Shown here: positions 8,197-17,198 of the stretch, in pieces | How the letters are laid out: each line of letters begins with the position of its first letter | Numbering within the stretch: position 1 is the stretch's first letter | From: JAICMB01 sp035295125 | Lineage (GTDB): Bacteria > Acidobacteriota > Terriglobia > Bryobacterales > Bryobacteraceae | DNA length: 64,000 nt | Direction: 5' to 3' | Assembly: GCA_035295125.1 (NCBI GenBank) | Contig: DATGJP010000050.1 | Span: 1 to 64,000 of the forward strand | Program-made: the position numbers and the translations under genes | The notes under the pieces: model-generated | The model's input: only the letters and a program-made list of their open reading frames with translations | Database searches by the model: none | Told to the model about the DNA's origin: nothing

Positions 8197-11100
8197 CTAC
8201 TGGTTGAAACCCTCAACTTGGATGCGGGGATTTTCTCCACGCGTGTCAGCGTCTCTTAGTTCCGTTGTAATGATTCGTGTTTCTCCGGGCATCAGGGCGA
8301 TGTAGCCGTCGCTGTAAATCGCCGGTAGAATGCGGTCCCCGGATTTTTCGCGGACCGCCTTCAGGCGGACCATTAGGGCTGGGGTCGGGGTGGGGTTCGT
8401 GAGCGTGGTAGTCAGGAACCAGCCGTCGCCACGGCGTTCCGTGTTGGTCGACGCGTTGAGGGTTACCTTCGGCAGCAGGCGGAGAGCTTGGTAGTTTTCG
8501 TCCTGGCCGCGCCAGTAGAAGTTGTCGGACAGAAGCTTCTGGCCCTGGCGAAGCTCCAGGCGTATAAAATAGACCGGCGTGAGCCCACCCGGATATTCCA
8601 TCATCATTGGCGTTGCGACTGAATCTTCAGCGCTGTCGAGCGAGACGGATTTTTCCCATTTCATGGTGCCGTCGAGATTGAGGATCTGAACGCGGGCGAT
8701 GAGGCCGGACATCGCTCCGGCGCTGTAGTTCACAACTTCGACGTTGTCAGTGGCTGCATTCCACTGTATGTGCAGCGGCTCGGACGCCTTCTTTGCTCCA
8801 AAGTAGCCGGCAGTCGGTTCGAGGTAATAATCGTAGGTTTGCCAGACGAAAGAGGGCCAGCAGGGATGGCTCATCCAGATGAGCAGACCCATTCGATTTT
8901 TGCTCTGGGCTTCGAACATCGCGCGATAGCCTTCGTAATTTTCGAACTGGGCCAGCCAGAGCCAGTCGGCGACGTTGTCAGCCGGGCCGAAACTCTTCTC
9001 AATGCGCGCAGCAAAGTTGGCGGCATTCTGGGCGCCTGTGAGCGTGAAGTCGTGGAGACCCCAGATGGAGTTTCGCGGCCACATGGCGGATTCCGGCATC
9101 ATCATGCGCAGGCTATCGAGGGTGACGACGTTCGGCATTCCCATTTCGCTGTGAAAGAGCGTGCTGGCGCGCTGCGAGAAGTAGAATTGCATCGTTTGCT
9201 GCTGGTATGGGCCATGACCGCTCACGACGCCGTCGGCGGAACTCGGAACGTAGTGCATGCCAGGATGGAACTGGTCGAGCGTGGCGCGGATGCCGTCGTC
9301 GATGGTCTTGGGCGGGAAGCCTTCGTTACGGCCGACGTAGAGGCCGACGGAAGGGTGAGTGCGGATGCGCAGAACAGTGTCCTTAACATTGCTGAGGAAC
9401 ATAGCGTTGTCGTCGGGATCGGGGCCATCGTACGGATTTGCGAGCCAGAAGTCCTGCCAGACGACTACGCCATTGCGGTCGCAGGCGTCGTAGAAGGAAT
9501 CCTCGCCGATCTGGCCGACCCAGTTGCGAATCATGTTGAAGTTCATTTCGGCGTGGTAGCGGACGGCCGCATCGTATTCGCGGGCGCGGTAACGCAGCAT
9601 GGATTCTCCGAAGCCCCAATTTCCGCCCTTGGGAATGAAGCGGCGGCCGTTGATCCACATGCGGAGGGCGCCGCCCTCTTCGCTATATGTGAACTGTCGC
9701 ACGCCGGCCTCAAAGGACTTGGTATCAGAGACAGCGTTGGCGGCAGTGACGAACTCGAGGCTGACGGTGTAGAGATTGGGCTGGCCGTAGCCGGCAGGCC
9801 ACCATAATTTCGGGCTGGCGAGTTGCAGCGTATGCTGTACGGGCTTTGAGGCGGAGGCTTCGAGCGTCACGGGGACGGTGAAGGTTTGGTCGCCGAAACG
9901 CCCGCGGAGCGTGCCCGTGACAGCCGTCGCCGAGTGGTTCATCAATGTCGCTTCAACAGAGACTGTAGCGCTCGACGTTTCGGGCAGCGGCAGCTTGGTG
10001 TTGACAAAGGGATCTTCAACCGTTACAGGACCGGCGGCATTGAGGAAGACGCGGTTCCAGATGCCGGTGTCGCGTCCGCGAATCGTGGGGATCCAGTCCC
10101 AGCCAATCGACGCGTGGAAAGTTGGGTTGTCGGCGCCAAGAGCTCCGCCGTTCTTATCCGGGGTTTGGAGGTTCTTTTCCTTGACGCTACCCGGCGTCGC
10201 GTTCTTGAGGACAAGCACCGCGAGCGCATTCTTCTGGCCCGGGTGGAGTTTAGCCGTCACGTCGAAGCGGCCGCGCATGAAGCCGCCGTCGATGCGGCCG
10301 AGCTTCTCGCCGTTCAGGTAGATGTCCGCTTTCCAGTTGATCCCGTCGAAGTTGAGCCAGATATTCCTGCCGTTGAACGCGGGCGGGACAGTGAATTCGT
10401 TGCGATACCAGAAATCGGCGTAGAAGAACGAGTCGGACACCGCAAGCTGGTTGTCGGAGTAGTTAGGGTCGGGAATGGCTCCTGCGTTGAGATAGCTGAC
10501 CAGTGCGGTGCCTGGGACGGTTGCGATCACCCAGCGTGAATCGTCGAAGCCTGCTTTCGAAAGCGCCGGGCCGTCGGTCTTAACGAGCGAGTCGCGTTCG
10601 ATGCGCCAGGCTCCGGCGGCGAGCTCCAGCTGCGTCGCGGTGGGCTGTGGAGCAGGCTTGGGCTGCGCGACCAGGCCGCCTTTTCCAAAGACCTCAATTT
10701 CGCTGAGAATGTAACCGGCGGGCTCGGCGGGCCGCTGCATGAGAACCCGGACGTATCGGCCTTGTGTGGGCTGCGTGAGTTTCAGATCGTCGGTCGAACC
10801 CGTGGCTGGCAGCGCTGCGATCGGTTTCCAGTTGGCGGCATCGTCAGAGGCCTGCACCGAGCCTTGGGCAGCCCTGCGGATCCAGTAAAGCGTGACACGA
10901 TCGAAAGTACAGGGCGCCCCGAGGTCGACATAGACCCACTCTTCGCCGGCTCCGGCGCTTTTCCACGCGCTGGAGAACTGGTAGGGTCCCGCGATGTGGA
11001 CGGGTTTGCCCGCCCGAAACAGATTCACGTCGTTCACCTGCCAGGAGCGGGCGCGGGGATCGGAGAAAGCGATGCGGTAAAAACGGTAGCGCGCGGGCGT

Positions 11101-11658
11101 TGATAGGTTGACGGAGGGATGAATGTCGCCGGAAGGGCGGGCCATACCTTCGGCCTGGCCGAGTTTCTTCCAATTAGCGCCATCATCCGAACCTGACACG
11201 ATGCAAGCCCAGACTTCCGGCTCGTGCGTGGGAGAGCGGACGGCGCCATCGATGTCGAAGCGATCGATTTCGAACGGCTCGGCGCCGCCGGCGAGTTCCA
11301 GTTGCACCCAGGCATTGGGTCCCGCGAGATCAGCGCTGGTGACCCAGTTGCCGTCGAGAATGTGTTCGCGGTCGTTTTTCGCGAGGACGCCTTGCTGGCT
11401 GGTGGAAACCGAAATCCAGCGCGGCAGAGCGGATTCTTTGATTCCGTCAGTTACTAACTGCGCGGTGAGGTTGTAATCGTAACTCGACGACTGATATGCG
11501 GGACGATGCAGCGCCAGGTTGCGATAGGCCGTGGAATCGATACGGGTGGTCGGGGCGAAGTTCTCCTTAGGATCGCCAGGGTAGACCCCTACGCCGAGGG
11601 TGTAATTTTGGGCCGAGGCCATAAATGAAATGAGTGCGAGTAGAAAGATACGCGCCAT
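8197..11658 (-). CDS. Glycoside hydrolase family 2 with F5/8C domains
   Basis: A large exported glycosidase (1153 aa). The ATG at 11658 is preceded by AAAGGA and gives the signal peptide MARIFLLALISFMASAQ. The N-terminal third carries two discoidin/F5-8C-like carbohydrate-binding modules (NLALHRPAYQSSSYDYN, and a second around DLGAPCTFDRVTLYW). The GH2 jelly-roll, Ig-like and TIM-barrel domains follow. Likely acid/base E779 is in YVGRNEGFPP and likely nucleophile E838 is in LFHSEMGMPN. The overall layout resembles exo-beta-glucosaminidase and beta-mannosidase relatives of GH2, but substrate cannot be fixed from sequence. It is transcribed alone and divergent from the serine hydrolase at 11932, with a 273-bp gap in which no gene was seen. 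Confidence 0.88.
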   Translation of the reverse strand: MARIFLLALISFMASAQNYTLGVGVYPGDPKENFAPTTRIDSTAYRNLALHRPAYQSSSYDYNLTAQLVTDGIKESALPRWISVSTSQQGVLAKNDREHILDGNWVTSADLAGPNAWVQLELAGGAEPFEIDRFDIDGAVRSPTHEPEVWACIVSGSDDGANWKKLGQAEGMARPSGDIHPSVNLSTPARYRFYRIAFSDPRARSWQVNDVNLFRAGKPVHIAGPYQFSSAWKSAGAGEEWVYVDLGAPCTFDRVTLYWIRRAAQGSVQASDDAANWKPIAALPATGSTDDLKLTQPTQGRYVRVLMQRPAEPAGYILSEIEVFGKGGLVAQPKPAPQPTATQLELAAGAWRIERDSLVKTDGPALSKAGFDDSRWVIATVPGTALVSYLNAGAIPDPNYSDNQLAVSDSFFYADFWYRNEFTVPPAFNGRNIWLNFDGINWKADIYLNGEKLGRIDGGFMRGRFDVTAKLHPGQKNALAVLVLKNATPGSVKEKNLQTPDKNGGALGADNPTFHASIGWDWIPTIRGRDTGIWNRVFLNAAGPVTVEDPFVNTKLPLPETSSATVSVEATLMNHSATAVTGTLRGRFGDQTFTVPVTLEASASKPVQHTLQLASPKLWWPAGYGQPNLYTVSLEFVTAANAVSDTKSFEAGVRQFTYSEEGGALRMWINGRRFIPKGGNWGFGESMLRYRAREYDAAVRYHAEMNFNMIRNWVGQIGEDSFYDACDRNGVVVWQDFWLANPYDGPDPDDNAMFLSNVKDTVLRIRTHPSVGLYVGRNEGFPPKTIDDGIRATLDQFHPGMHYVPSSADGVVSGHGPYQQQTMQFYFSQRASTLFHSEMGMPNVVTLDSLRMMMPESAMWPRNSIWGLHDFTLTGAQNAANFAARIEKSFGPADNVADWLWLAQFENYEGYRAMFEAQSKNRMGLLIWMSHPCWPSFVWQTYDYYLEPTAGYFGAKKASEPLHIQWNAATDNVEVVNYSAGAMSGLIARVQILNLDGTMKWEKSVSLDSAEDSVATPMMMEYPGGLTPVYFIRLELRQGQKLLSDNFYWRGQDENYQALRLLPKVTLNASTNTERRGDGWFLTTTLTNPTPTPALMVRLKAVREKSGDRILPAIYSDGYIALMPGETRIITTELRDADTRGENPRIQVEGFNQ

Positions 11659-11931
11659 GGGAGTCCTTTCTGAACTCATTGGTAAGGCGCGTTGGCGCCG
11701 CGAGTTGGAGATCAGAGAATTTCGCAGATTTAGTGGCGGTTGCGTCCCCGCTCTCCATGCAATCGCCGGAAGCGGCAGGCCTGGGCGACACATAACGGTG
11801 CCGGTGAAAGATGACTTCTGTCTATCGCGAGTCTACCACAATAGGGTCGTTAATCCGGCACATAAACGCGAATTCTATCTCTTTGCCGCGGCTCGTCACC
11901 GGGCGGTTGGAATCGCGATAGACTCATCAAC

Positions 11932-13188
11932 ATGCTGCGATTGAATGTGAGACCACGTGTAGCTGTTGCCGCCCTTGTTTGTTGTGCGGGGTTGTTGGCG
12001 CAAGCTCCGCTTCCAATGGCCGGCCGCCCGGAGGATGCCGGATTTTCAACGAAGCGCCTGGAGACTACCAGGGGCGTGCTGAAGGGAGATGTTGAGGCGA
12101 AACGCATGCCGGGCGCCGTGATGCTGATCGCGCGGAATGGGAAGGTGGTGTTCTACGACGCCGAAGGATTTCAGGATCGCGCGGCGCAGACGCCGATGAG
12201 GAAGGACTCGATCTTCCGCGTGGCGTCCATGTCAAAGCCGATCACGACGGTGGCGGCAATGATCCTGGCGGAGGAGAACAAGATCGATGTTGGCGCCCCG
12301 TTGGCTCAGTATCTGCCGGAGTTCAAGGACGTGAAGGTCGGTACTGACGGCGCCGCGCCCAAGCGTCCGATCACGATTCAGGATTTGATGCGGCACACGT
12401 CGGGGCTGACATACGGCATATTCGGCAACACGCCTGTCGACCAGATGTACCGGAAAGCGCCGATCTTCGGGGCGAAGTCGCTCGAAGAGATGGTGAAGAC
12501 GATTGCCACCATGCCGCTGCTGCACCAACCGGGTGAATTTTGGGAGTACAGTGTTTCGACGGACGTTCTGGGTCGCGTAGTGGAGGTGGCGAGCGGGAAA
12601 GACCTCGACACATTCGTGCGCGAGCGCATTACCGGGCCGCTGAAGATGAATGATACCGGGTTCTGGGTGAAGGAATCGGCGGTCAATCGTCTTGCGAAGC
12701 CGGAAGGCGCGCAAAACGCGGCGTTCGATGAGGCAACGAAAAAGCCCGCGGTGTTTTCGGGTGGCGGCGGAATGCTGTCGACTGCGGGCGACTACGCTCG
12801 GTTTTGCCAGATGCTGCTGAATGGGGGCGAACTGGAGGGTGTCCGCATCCTGTCTCCAAAGACGATTGGGTTGATGACATCGGACCAGTTGCCGGCTACG
12901 ACGGAGCGTCACACGCCGGTCGCGATGTTGCTGGGTCCTTTTGGTCCCACGACGGAGATGGGCACGAGCTTTGGTCTGGGCTTTGCGGTACGAGTCGATG
13001 CTGGGCGCAATCCGATGCCGGGTTCGGTCGGCGATTATTCGTGGGGTGGGATCACGGGCACACTATTCTGGGTCGATCCGCAAACGAAGCTTGTGGCAGT
13101 GCTGATGGCTCAAGCGCCACAGGCGAATCTGAATGTGATTTGGCGGCAGACTCGGGCGATGGTGTACCAGGCGATGGTGAACCAATAG
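11932..13188 (+). CDS. Serine hydrolase, beta-lactamase class C fold
   Basis: Exported 418-aa hydrolase of the PF00144 beta-lactamase/esterase/D-aminopeptidase group. After a signal peptide (VAVAALVCCAGLLAQ) the protein has the SxxK motif at S99-M-S-K102 (RVASMSKPIT), the tyrosine motif at Y206 (FWEYSVSTD) and a late WGGITG motif in place of the usual KTG or HxG box. DLMRHTSGLTYG is typical of the esterase/transesterase members. This pattern favours an esterase or peptidase of the EstB type over a true antibiotic-resistance enzyme. It is monocistronic and followed by a family B repeat. Confidence 0.88.
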   Translation: MLRLNVRPRVAVAALVCCAGLLAQAPLPMAGRPEDAGFSTKRLETTRGVLKGDVEAKRMPGAVMLIARNGKVVFYDAEGFQDRAAQTPMRKDSIFRVASMSKPITTVAAMILAEENKIDVGAPLAQYLPEFKDVKVGTDGAAPKRPITIQDLMRHTSGLTYGIFGNTPVDQMYRKAPIFGAKSLEEMVKTIATMPLLHQPGEFWEYSVSTDVLGRVVEVASGKDLDTFVRERITGPLKMNDTGFWVKESAVNRLAKPEGAQNAAFDEATKKPAVFSGGGGMLSTAGDYARFCQMLLNGGELEGVRILSPKTIGLMTSDQLPATTERHTPVAMLLGPFGPTTEMGTSFGLGFAVRVDAGRNPMPGSVGDYSWGGITGTLFWVDPQTKLVAVLMAQAPQANLNVIWRQTRAMVYQAMVNQ

Positions 13189-13228
13189 TTTTGTTGTCGC
13201 TTAGTTCCGCGATGCGACAAGACTGGCG

Positions 13229-13276
13229 AGTGGTGAAGGCGGGTTTCAAACCCGCCGCAGGTTGCAAACCTGCCTT
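13229..13276 (+). repeat. Family B twin hairpin, exact duplicate
   Basis: Perfect hairpin GGCGGGTTTCAAACCCGCC (13238-13256) directly abuts GCAGGTTGCAAACCTGC (13257-13273). The whole is bracketed by AAGGC...GCCTT. These 48 nt are identical to 17032-17079, about 3.8 kb away in the same orientation. It lies between the stops of two convergent genes, where it could serve as a bidirectional transcription-end structure. Confidence 0.85.
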
Positions 13277-13372
13277 CCTCCGGGAAAATAGGCCTCTAGG
13301 CTGCCCGAATGGCTGAAAGCGGGCTACGGGCGATCTCGTCTGTGTTTCGAAAATCAGGCGAAACAGGCCGCG

Positions 13373-14665
13373 TTACTGCAGCGCGCCACCGGCGCCGCGC
13401 TGACGCCGCTCCTGAATGTCCTGGCCCGCGTCGACTACATAGCCGAAGTAGCCCATCATCATTTCTTCCGTGGTCTGCTCGCCCCAGTGAACCTCCTTCG
13501 TGGCATCGGGGTTGTACGGATTGTTCGGCGAATTATCGTACCAGGCGGTCAGTTCGACCTTCGAGCCTTTCGGCAAATGAACCGGGTTATCGAGCCAGTA
13601 GGTTAGCTGCCAGTTAAAGTCGTATTTCGGCACTCGAAGGACGAGTTCGCTGGATCCGTCGGGGCGCGTGATGCGGTACTCGAATGCTTTGCCGCGAAGA
13701 TGGGCGTGGGGCATCATGCTCACCAATTCGCAATCATAAGGAACGGTTGAGACCGCCTGCATCTTGTAGTTCGAGTCATTGGCCGGAATTGCGAAGCGAT
13801 ACAAAGCGGAATTTCCGCCCATCAGGCGCTCCTTCGGTGGCTCTTTCGCGAAGATGAGGCCGATCTTGGTTTTATCGCTGGTCGCCTTGCCGTTCGGCGT
13901 GTAGTGGAGTTGGAACACGATGTCCGAACCGGCTTTGAGCAGGGTTGCGCGATGCGGACCCTCGTTGGCCGGGCGAATCACCTGGCCAGGCACATAGCCG
14001 CTGAGACCACCGTCCAACACGCCGCCGCGAGCCCCCGCGCCGCGCGGAGGAACGAAGACGACACCGGGTTCTTTGTCCGCCATCCACTTCGAGCCGGGTT
14101 CGCGGATGGAGGTGATCACGTGATGCATCACGGAACGATCGCCCGGACGCACTTCGGCGGCTACCACCCACACGTCTTCCTTGAGGTGGGTGGGCAGGAT
14201 TACGTATTGGTATTCGAGTTGGCCTGATGCCGGCACCGGGAAGGCGTTCGGCATTTCGAGCACGAGATCCGGCTTGCCCATGGCCCATCCATCGACCCAC
14301 TGCCGCGGTGCGGGTGCATCTTTAGGATTGCCTTCCTTCGCGCCGCCGTCGACCCAGGCAACGATGGCATCGATCTCGGACTGGCTGAGGGAGCGATCGT
14401 TCAGGAAGTGGCCAACAGTGGGATCGGCGAACCATGGCGGCATTTTCTTCGTGAGAACCGCCTGGCGAATGGACTTCGCCCAGGGACGCGCGTCCTTGTA
14501 ACTGATCAACGGCATGGGCGCGACTTCGCCCGGTCGATGGCATTCCTGGCATCGATTCTGAAAAATAGGGAGAATTTCCTTGTTGAAGGTGACGGGCGTG
14601 GCCGTAGTTCCCGCAAAAACTGATCCGGCGAATGCAAAGACAGCTCCGTATCCTGCAAGGCGCAT
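13373..14665 (-). CDS. Cytochrome c / Cu monooxygenase-like protein
   Basis: An exported 430-aa protein. The ATG at 14665 follows GGAGGGAG and gives a signal peptide (RLAGYGAVFAFAGSVFAG). The N-terminal domain has a single class I cytochrome c site, CQECH, followed by a methionine-rich stretch (KKMPPWFADP). The C-terminal half resembles the ascorbate-dependent type II copper monooxygenase C-terminal fold, with histidine and methionine candidates in VMHHVITS, IVFQLHYTPNG and SMMPHAHLRG. The fusion suggests electron transfer from heme to copper, but no substrate can be named. The gene stands between converging and diverging neighbours and is not obviously in an operon. Confidence 0.8.
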   Translation of the reverse strand: MRLAGYGAVFAFAGSVFAGTTATPVTFNKEILPIFQNRCQECHRPGEVAPMPLISYKDARPWAKSIRQAVLTKKMPPWFADPTVGHFLNDRSLSQSEIDAIVAWVDGGAKEGNPKDAPAPRQWVDGWAMGKPDLVLEMPNAFPVPASGQLEYQYVILPTHLKEDVWVVAAEVRPGDRSVMHHVITSIREPGSKWMADKEPGVVFVPPRGAGARGGVLDGGLSGYVPGQVIRPANEGPHRATLLKAGSDIVFQLHYTPNGKATSDKTKIGLIFAKEPPKERLMGGNSALYRFAIPANDSNYKMQAVSTVPYDCELVSMMPHAHLRGKAFEYRITRPDGSSELVLRVPKYDFNWQLTYWLDNPVHLPKGSKVELTAWYDNSPNNPYNPDATKEVHWGEQTTEEMMMGYFGYVVDAGQDIQERRQRGAGGALQ

Positions 14666-14769
14666 TGAGTTGACTCCCTCCGGTCCAGGTATATCAGCCA
14701 GTTGTTTGCGAGTCAATACTTTGAACGTCAGGATTTGTCACGCAAGCTAGGGATGATAGGGTGGTTTTG

Positions 14770-15480
14770 ATGAGTGTGCTGGCGGGGGTGCATCCGGTGC
14801 GCGAGGCTCTGGTGGCGGGCCGGACCTTTGATCGCGTGCTGGTGGCCCGTGGTGCAGGTGGTCCGCGATTGCAGGAGATCATCGACCTGTGCCGCCGCCG
14901 CAATGTTCCGGTTCGGTTTGAGGCGCGGGACGCGCTCGATCGGGCGGCGAACGGCGCCGTACATCAGGGCGTGGTGGCGTTCGGATCAGCGCACGGATAT
15001 GCCGATCTGGACAAGAGCATTGCGGGCGCGCAACTGGTGGTGGTGCTCGATGGCGTGGAAGATCCGCACAACCTGGGCGCGATTGTTCGAACAGCACACG
15101 CCGCGGGGGCAGGTGCGGTGATGATTCCGGAGCGTCGGGCGGCGGGGCTGACCGAGGTGGTGGCCAAAGCGGCAGCCGGCGCGCTGGAGCACTTGCCGGT
15201 AGTCCGAATCGGCAATGTTAAGCAAGCGCTGGAGGATTTGAAGAAACGGAAGTTTTGGATTTACGGCGTTGATGAACGCGGCGACCAGGTCTATAGCAAG
15301 GTTGACTATGCGCGTCCTTCGGCGTTCGTCTTCGGCGGCGAGGGGCATGGATTGCACGAGCATGTGCGCAAGCACTGCGATATGCTGGTGCGCATTCCGA
15401 TGGCGGGGGCCATTTCATCGTTGAACGTGTCCGTAGCGGTGGGGGTGACTCTCTTCGAATGGCGGCGCGCTACTGCCTGA
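14770..15480 (+). CDS. rlmB: 23S rRNA 2'-O-methyltransferase RlmB (SpoU family)
   Basis: A SPOUT-class methyltransferase that modifies the ribose of a guanosine in 23S rRNA (G2251 in E. coli). The ATG at 14770, six bases after AGGGTGG, gives 236 aa, the usual RlmB length. The N-terminal substrate-binding domain begins LAGVHPVREAL. The knotted SAM-binding domain shows all three SpoU motifs: EDPHNLGAIVRTA, VFGGEGHGL and IPMAGAISSLNVSVA. The stop codon is one base before the ATG of the MFS gene, so the two are co-transcribed. A related SpoU enzyme acting on tRNA is less likely, because the N-terminal L30e-like domain is present. Confidence 0.93.
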   Translation: MSVLAGVHPVREALVAGRTFDRVLVARGAGGPRLQEIIDLCRRRNVPVRFEARDALDRAANGAVHQGVVAFGSAHGYADLDKSIAGAQLVVVLDGVEDPHNLGAIVRTAHAAGAGAVMIPERRAAGLTEVVAKAAAGALEHLPVVRIGNVKQALEDLKKRKFWIYGVDERGDQVYSKVDYARPSAFVFGGEGHGLHEHVRKHCDMLVRIPMAGAISSLNVSVAVGVTLFEWRRATA

Positions 15481-15481
15481 C

Positions 15482-16726
15482 ATGTGGCGCAATTCCGATT
15501 TTCTGAAGCTCTGGACCGGGCAGACCGTGTCGGAACTCGGTTCGCGTATTACGCGCGATGGGCTGCCGTTAGCGGCGGTCCTGGTGCTGAACGCCGGGCC
15601 GATGGAGATGAGCATCCTAAAGGCGCTCAACGGCGCGGCAGTGCTCCTTTTGGGTTTATACGCAGGCATGTGGTCGGATCGATTCCGGCGGCGGCCAACG
15701 ATGATCGTGGCGGACGTTGGGCGGGCCATGCTGCTGGCCATCATTCCGGCGGCGGCCGTGCTGCATCGGCTCAATATGCCGCTGCTGTACGTTGTAGCGA
15801 CATTGACGGGAATTCTGACGATCTTCTTCGACGTCGCGTATCAGACGTATCTTCCCGACCTCGTGGAACGAGCCAATGTGCTTGAGGGGAACAGCAAGCT
15901 GGCCTTAAGCCACTCCATCGCGGAGATCGTCGGACCGGGACTGACCGGCGTGCTGGTTCAGATTTTGACCGCGCCGATGGCAATTCTATTCGATGCTTTG
16001 TCCTTCTTATTCTCGGCAGTGACGGTGTCCTGGATTCGAAAGCCGGAGCGGATACATCCTCGCACGAGTGAGGAGCATCCGTTTCACGAGGCCATCGGGG
16101 GCTTCCGATTCATCGCTTCGAATCCGGCGCTGCGGCTGCTCGCGGCCTACAACACGACCGCTTTTTTCTGTTTCGGCATCTTCCAGCCGCTTTATGTGCT
16201 GTACGCGATTCGGGAGTTGGGACTTTCGGCGCTGCAGTTGCAGATCGCGATTATGTCGGGCGGTGTGGCGGCGCTGCTCGGGGCGGCACTTGCGCCCCGG
16301 ATCGGACGGTTGCTGGGGCTCGGGCCGACATTCTTGATCTCGGCTGCCCTACTGAGCTGTGGGACCCTGCTGATTCCGCTCGCTCGTGGGCCGGCCCTGG
16401 TTGCTCTCGGCATAATGATCGCTTCGCAGTTTGTGGGCGACGTCGCGATGATGACGTTCAACGTGCATGAGGTGAGCCTGCGCCAGACGCTGGCGCCGGA
16501 AGCGGTGCTGGGACGCGTCAATGGAAGTATGCGGCTGCTCACGTTTGGAGTGCTGCCGATTGGAACGTTGGCCGGTGGTGGGCTGGCTTCCTGGATCGGG
16601 CTTCGGCCGGCCTTGTGGATCGCGGTGGCAGGACTTGGACTGGCGGTCGCTTGGCTGGTCCCATTGCGGGTGCCCGACGATCGTCCGCGCGACACCGAAC
16701 TCCGGCTCGAAGCGCACCCAGATTGA
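15482..16726 (+). CDS. MFS transporter
   Basis: Integral membrane protein of 414 aa with about twelve hydrophobic helices, the size and arrangement of the major facilitator superfamily. The loop after helix 2 carries the MFS signature (GMWSDRFRRRPTMI). The N-terminus (RNSDFLKLWTGQTVSELGSRI) resembles the MFS_3/enterobactin-exporter-like group often labelled macrolide or drug efflux. Substrate is not readable. It starts one base after the rlmB stop, so it is translated from the same message. The link to rRNA methylation is probably only positional. Confidence 0.88.
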   Translation: MWRNSDFLKLWTGQTVSELGSRITRDGLPLAAVLVLNAGPMEMSILKALNGAAVLLLGLYAGMWSDRFRRRPTMIVADVGRAMLLAIIPAAAVLHRLNMPLLYVVATLTGILTIFFDVAYQTYLPDLVERANVLEGNSKLALSHSIAEIVGPGLTGVLVQILTAPMAILFDALSFLFSAVTVSWIRKPERIHPRTSEEHPFHEAIGGFRFIASNPALRLLAAYNTTAFFCFGIFQPLYVLYAIRELGLSALQLQIAIMSGGVAALLGAALAPRIGRLLGLGPTFLISAALLSCGTLLIPLARGPALVALGIMIASQFVGDVAMMTFNVHEVSLRQTLAPEAVLGRVNGSMRLLTFGVLPIGTLAGGGLASWIGLRPALWIAVAGLGLAVAWLVPLRVPDDRPRDTELRLEAHPD

Positions 16727-16753
16727 ATCAGTTTTTTGGGGCTGCCGGGCTGT

Positions 16754-16945
16754 GGAAGGGTGAAGCAAGCGGTTTCGCCTGCCTTTGCACCTTACCGTCT
16801 GCCCAGCATTGTTCTTCACTGTTCGTGGCGACAGGCTGAAGGACTGCTCCGCGATGCAGCATAGCGGCAACCATGGAACCTCGCAGGTTGGAAATGTGGG
16901 ACTGATGTTTTTGCCTGTCCTTTCCCGGTGCGGTTCAAAGGAATG
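16754..16945. repeat. Degenerate family A repeats
   Basis: This part of the 472-bp gap between the MFS gene and the YVTN-phosphoesterase gene holds broken family A pieces. GCAAGCGGTTTCGCCTGC lies at 16765-16782 with one mismatch in the stem, and TTTGCCTGTCC followed by CCGGTGCGGTTCAAAGG lies near 16912-16940. Pieces appear shuffled or decayed compared with the intact copies. No coding sequence was seen. The remainder to 17198 carries a family B copy. Confidence 0.6.
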
Positions 16946-17031
16946 CTGTAGCCTCAAATGTCATGTAGTTTCAGCGATGGAATAGCATCCTGCGGCCCGG
17001 TTTGTTACCGGTGCTTGTCGAGGCATTTCGA

Positions 17032-17079
17032 AGTGGTGAAGGCGGGTTTCAAACCCGCCGCAGGTTGCAAACCTGCCTT
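17032..17079 (+). repeat. Family B twin hairpin, exact duplicate
   Basis: Identical over 48 nt to 13229-13276: hairpin at 17041-17059, then a second at 17060-17076. It lies between the MFS and YVTN-phosphoesterase stop codons, so both neighbours are transcribed toward it. Confidence 0.85.
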
Positions 17080-17198
17080 ACATCCGCTGCGTCGGGGCCA
17101 CTTCCGGGAAACTAAGTGGCATTGGGCTGAAGCCGGCGGATGCAAAGAATCAGCGGCGCTGTAATACCTTCAAGACTCGGTTGACCGGAAGCCACAGG

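Noticed and set aside
11932..13188. Antibiotic-resistance beta-lactamase
   Set aside because: The SxxK motif is present, but the late motif WGGITG and general sequence fit the esterase/peptidase side of the family better.
13229..17079. Repeats as a CRISPR array
   Set aside because: Only single dispersed copies, no regular spacers and no cas genes.
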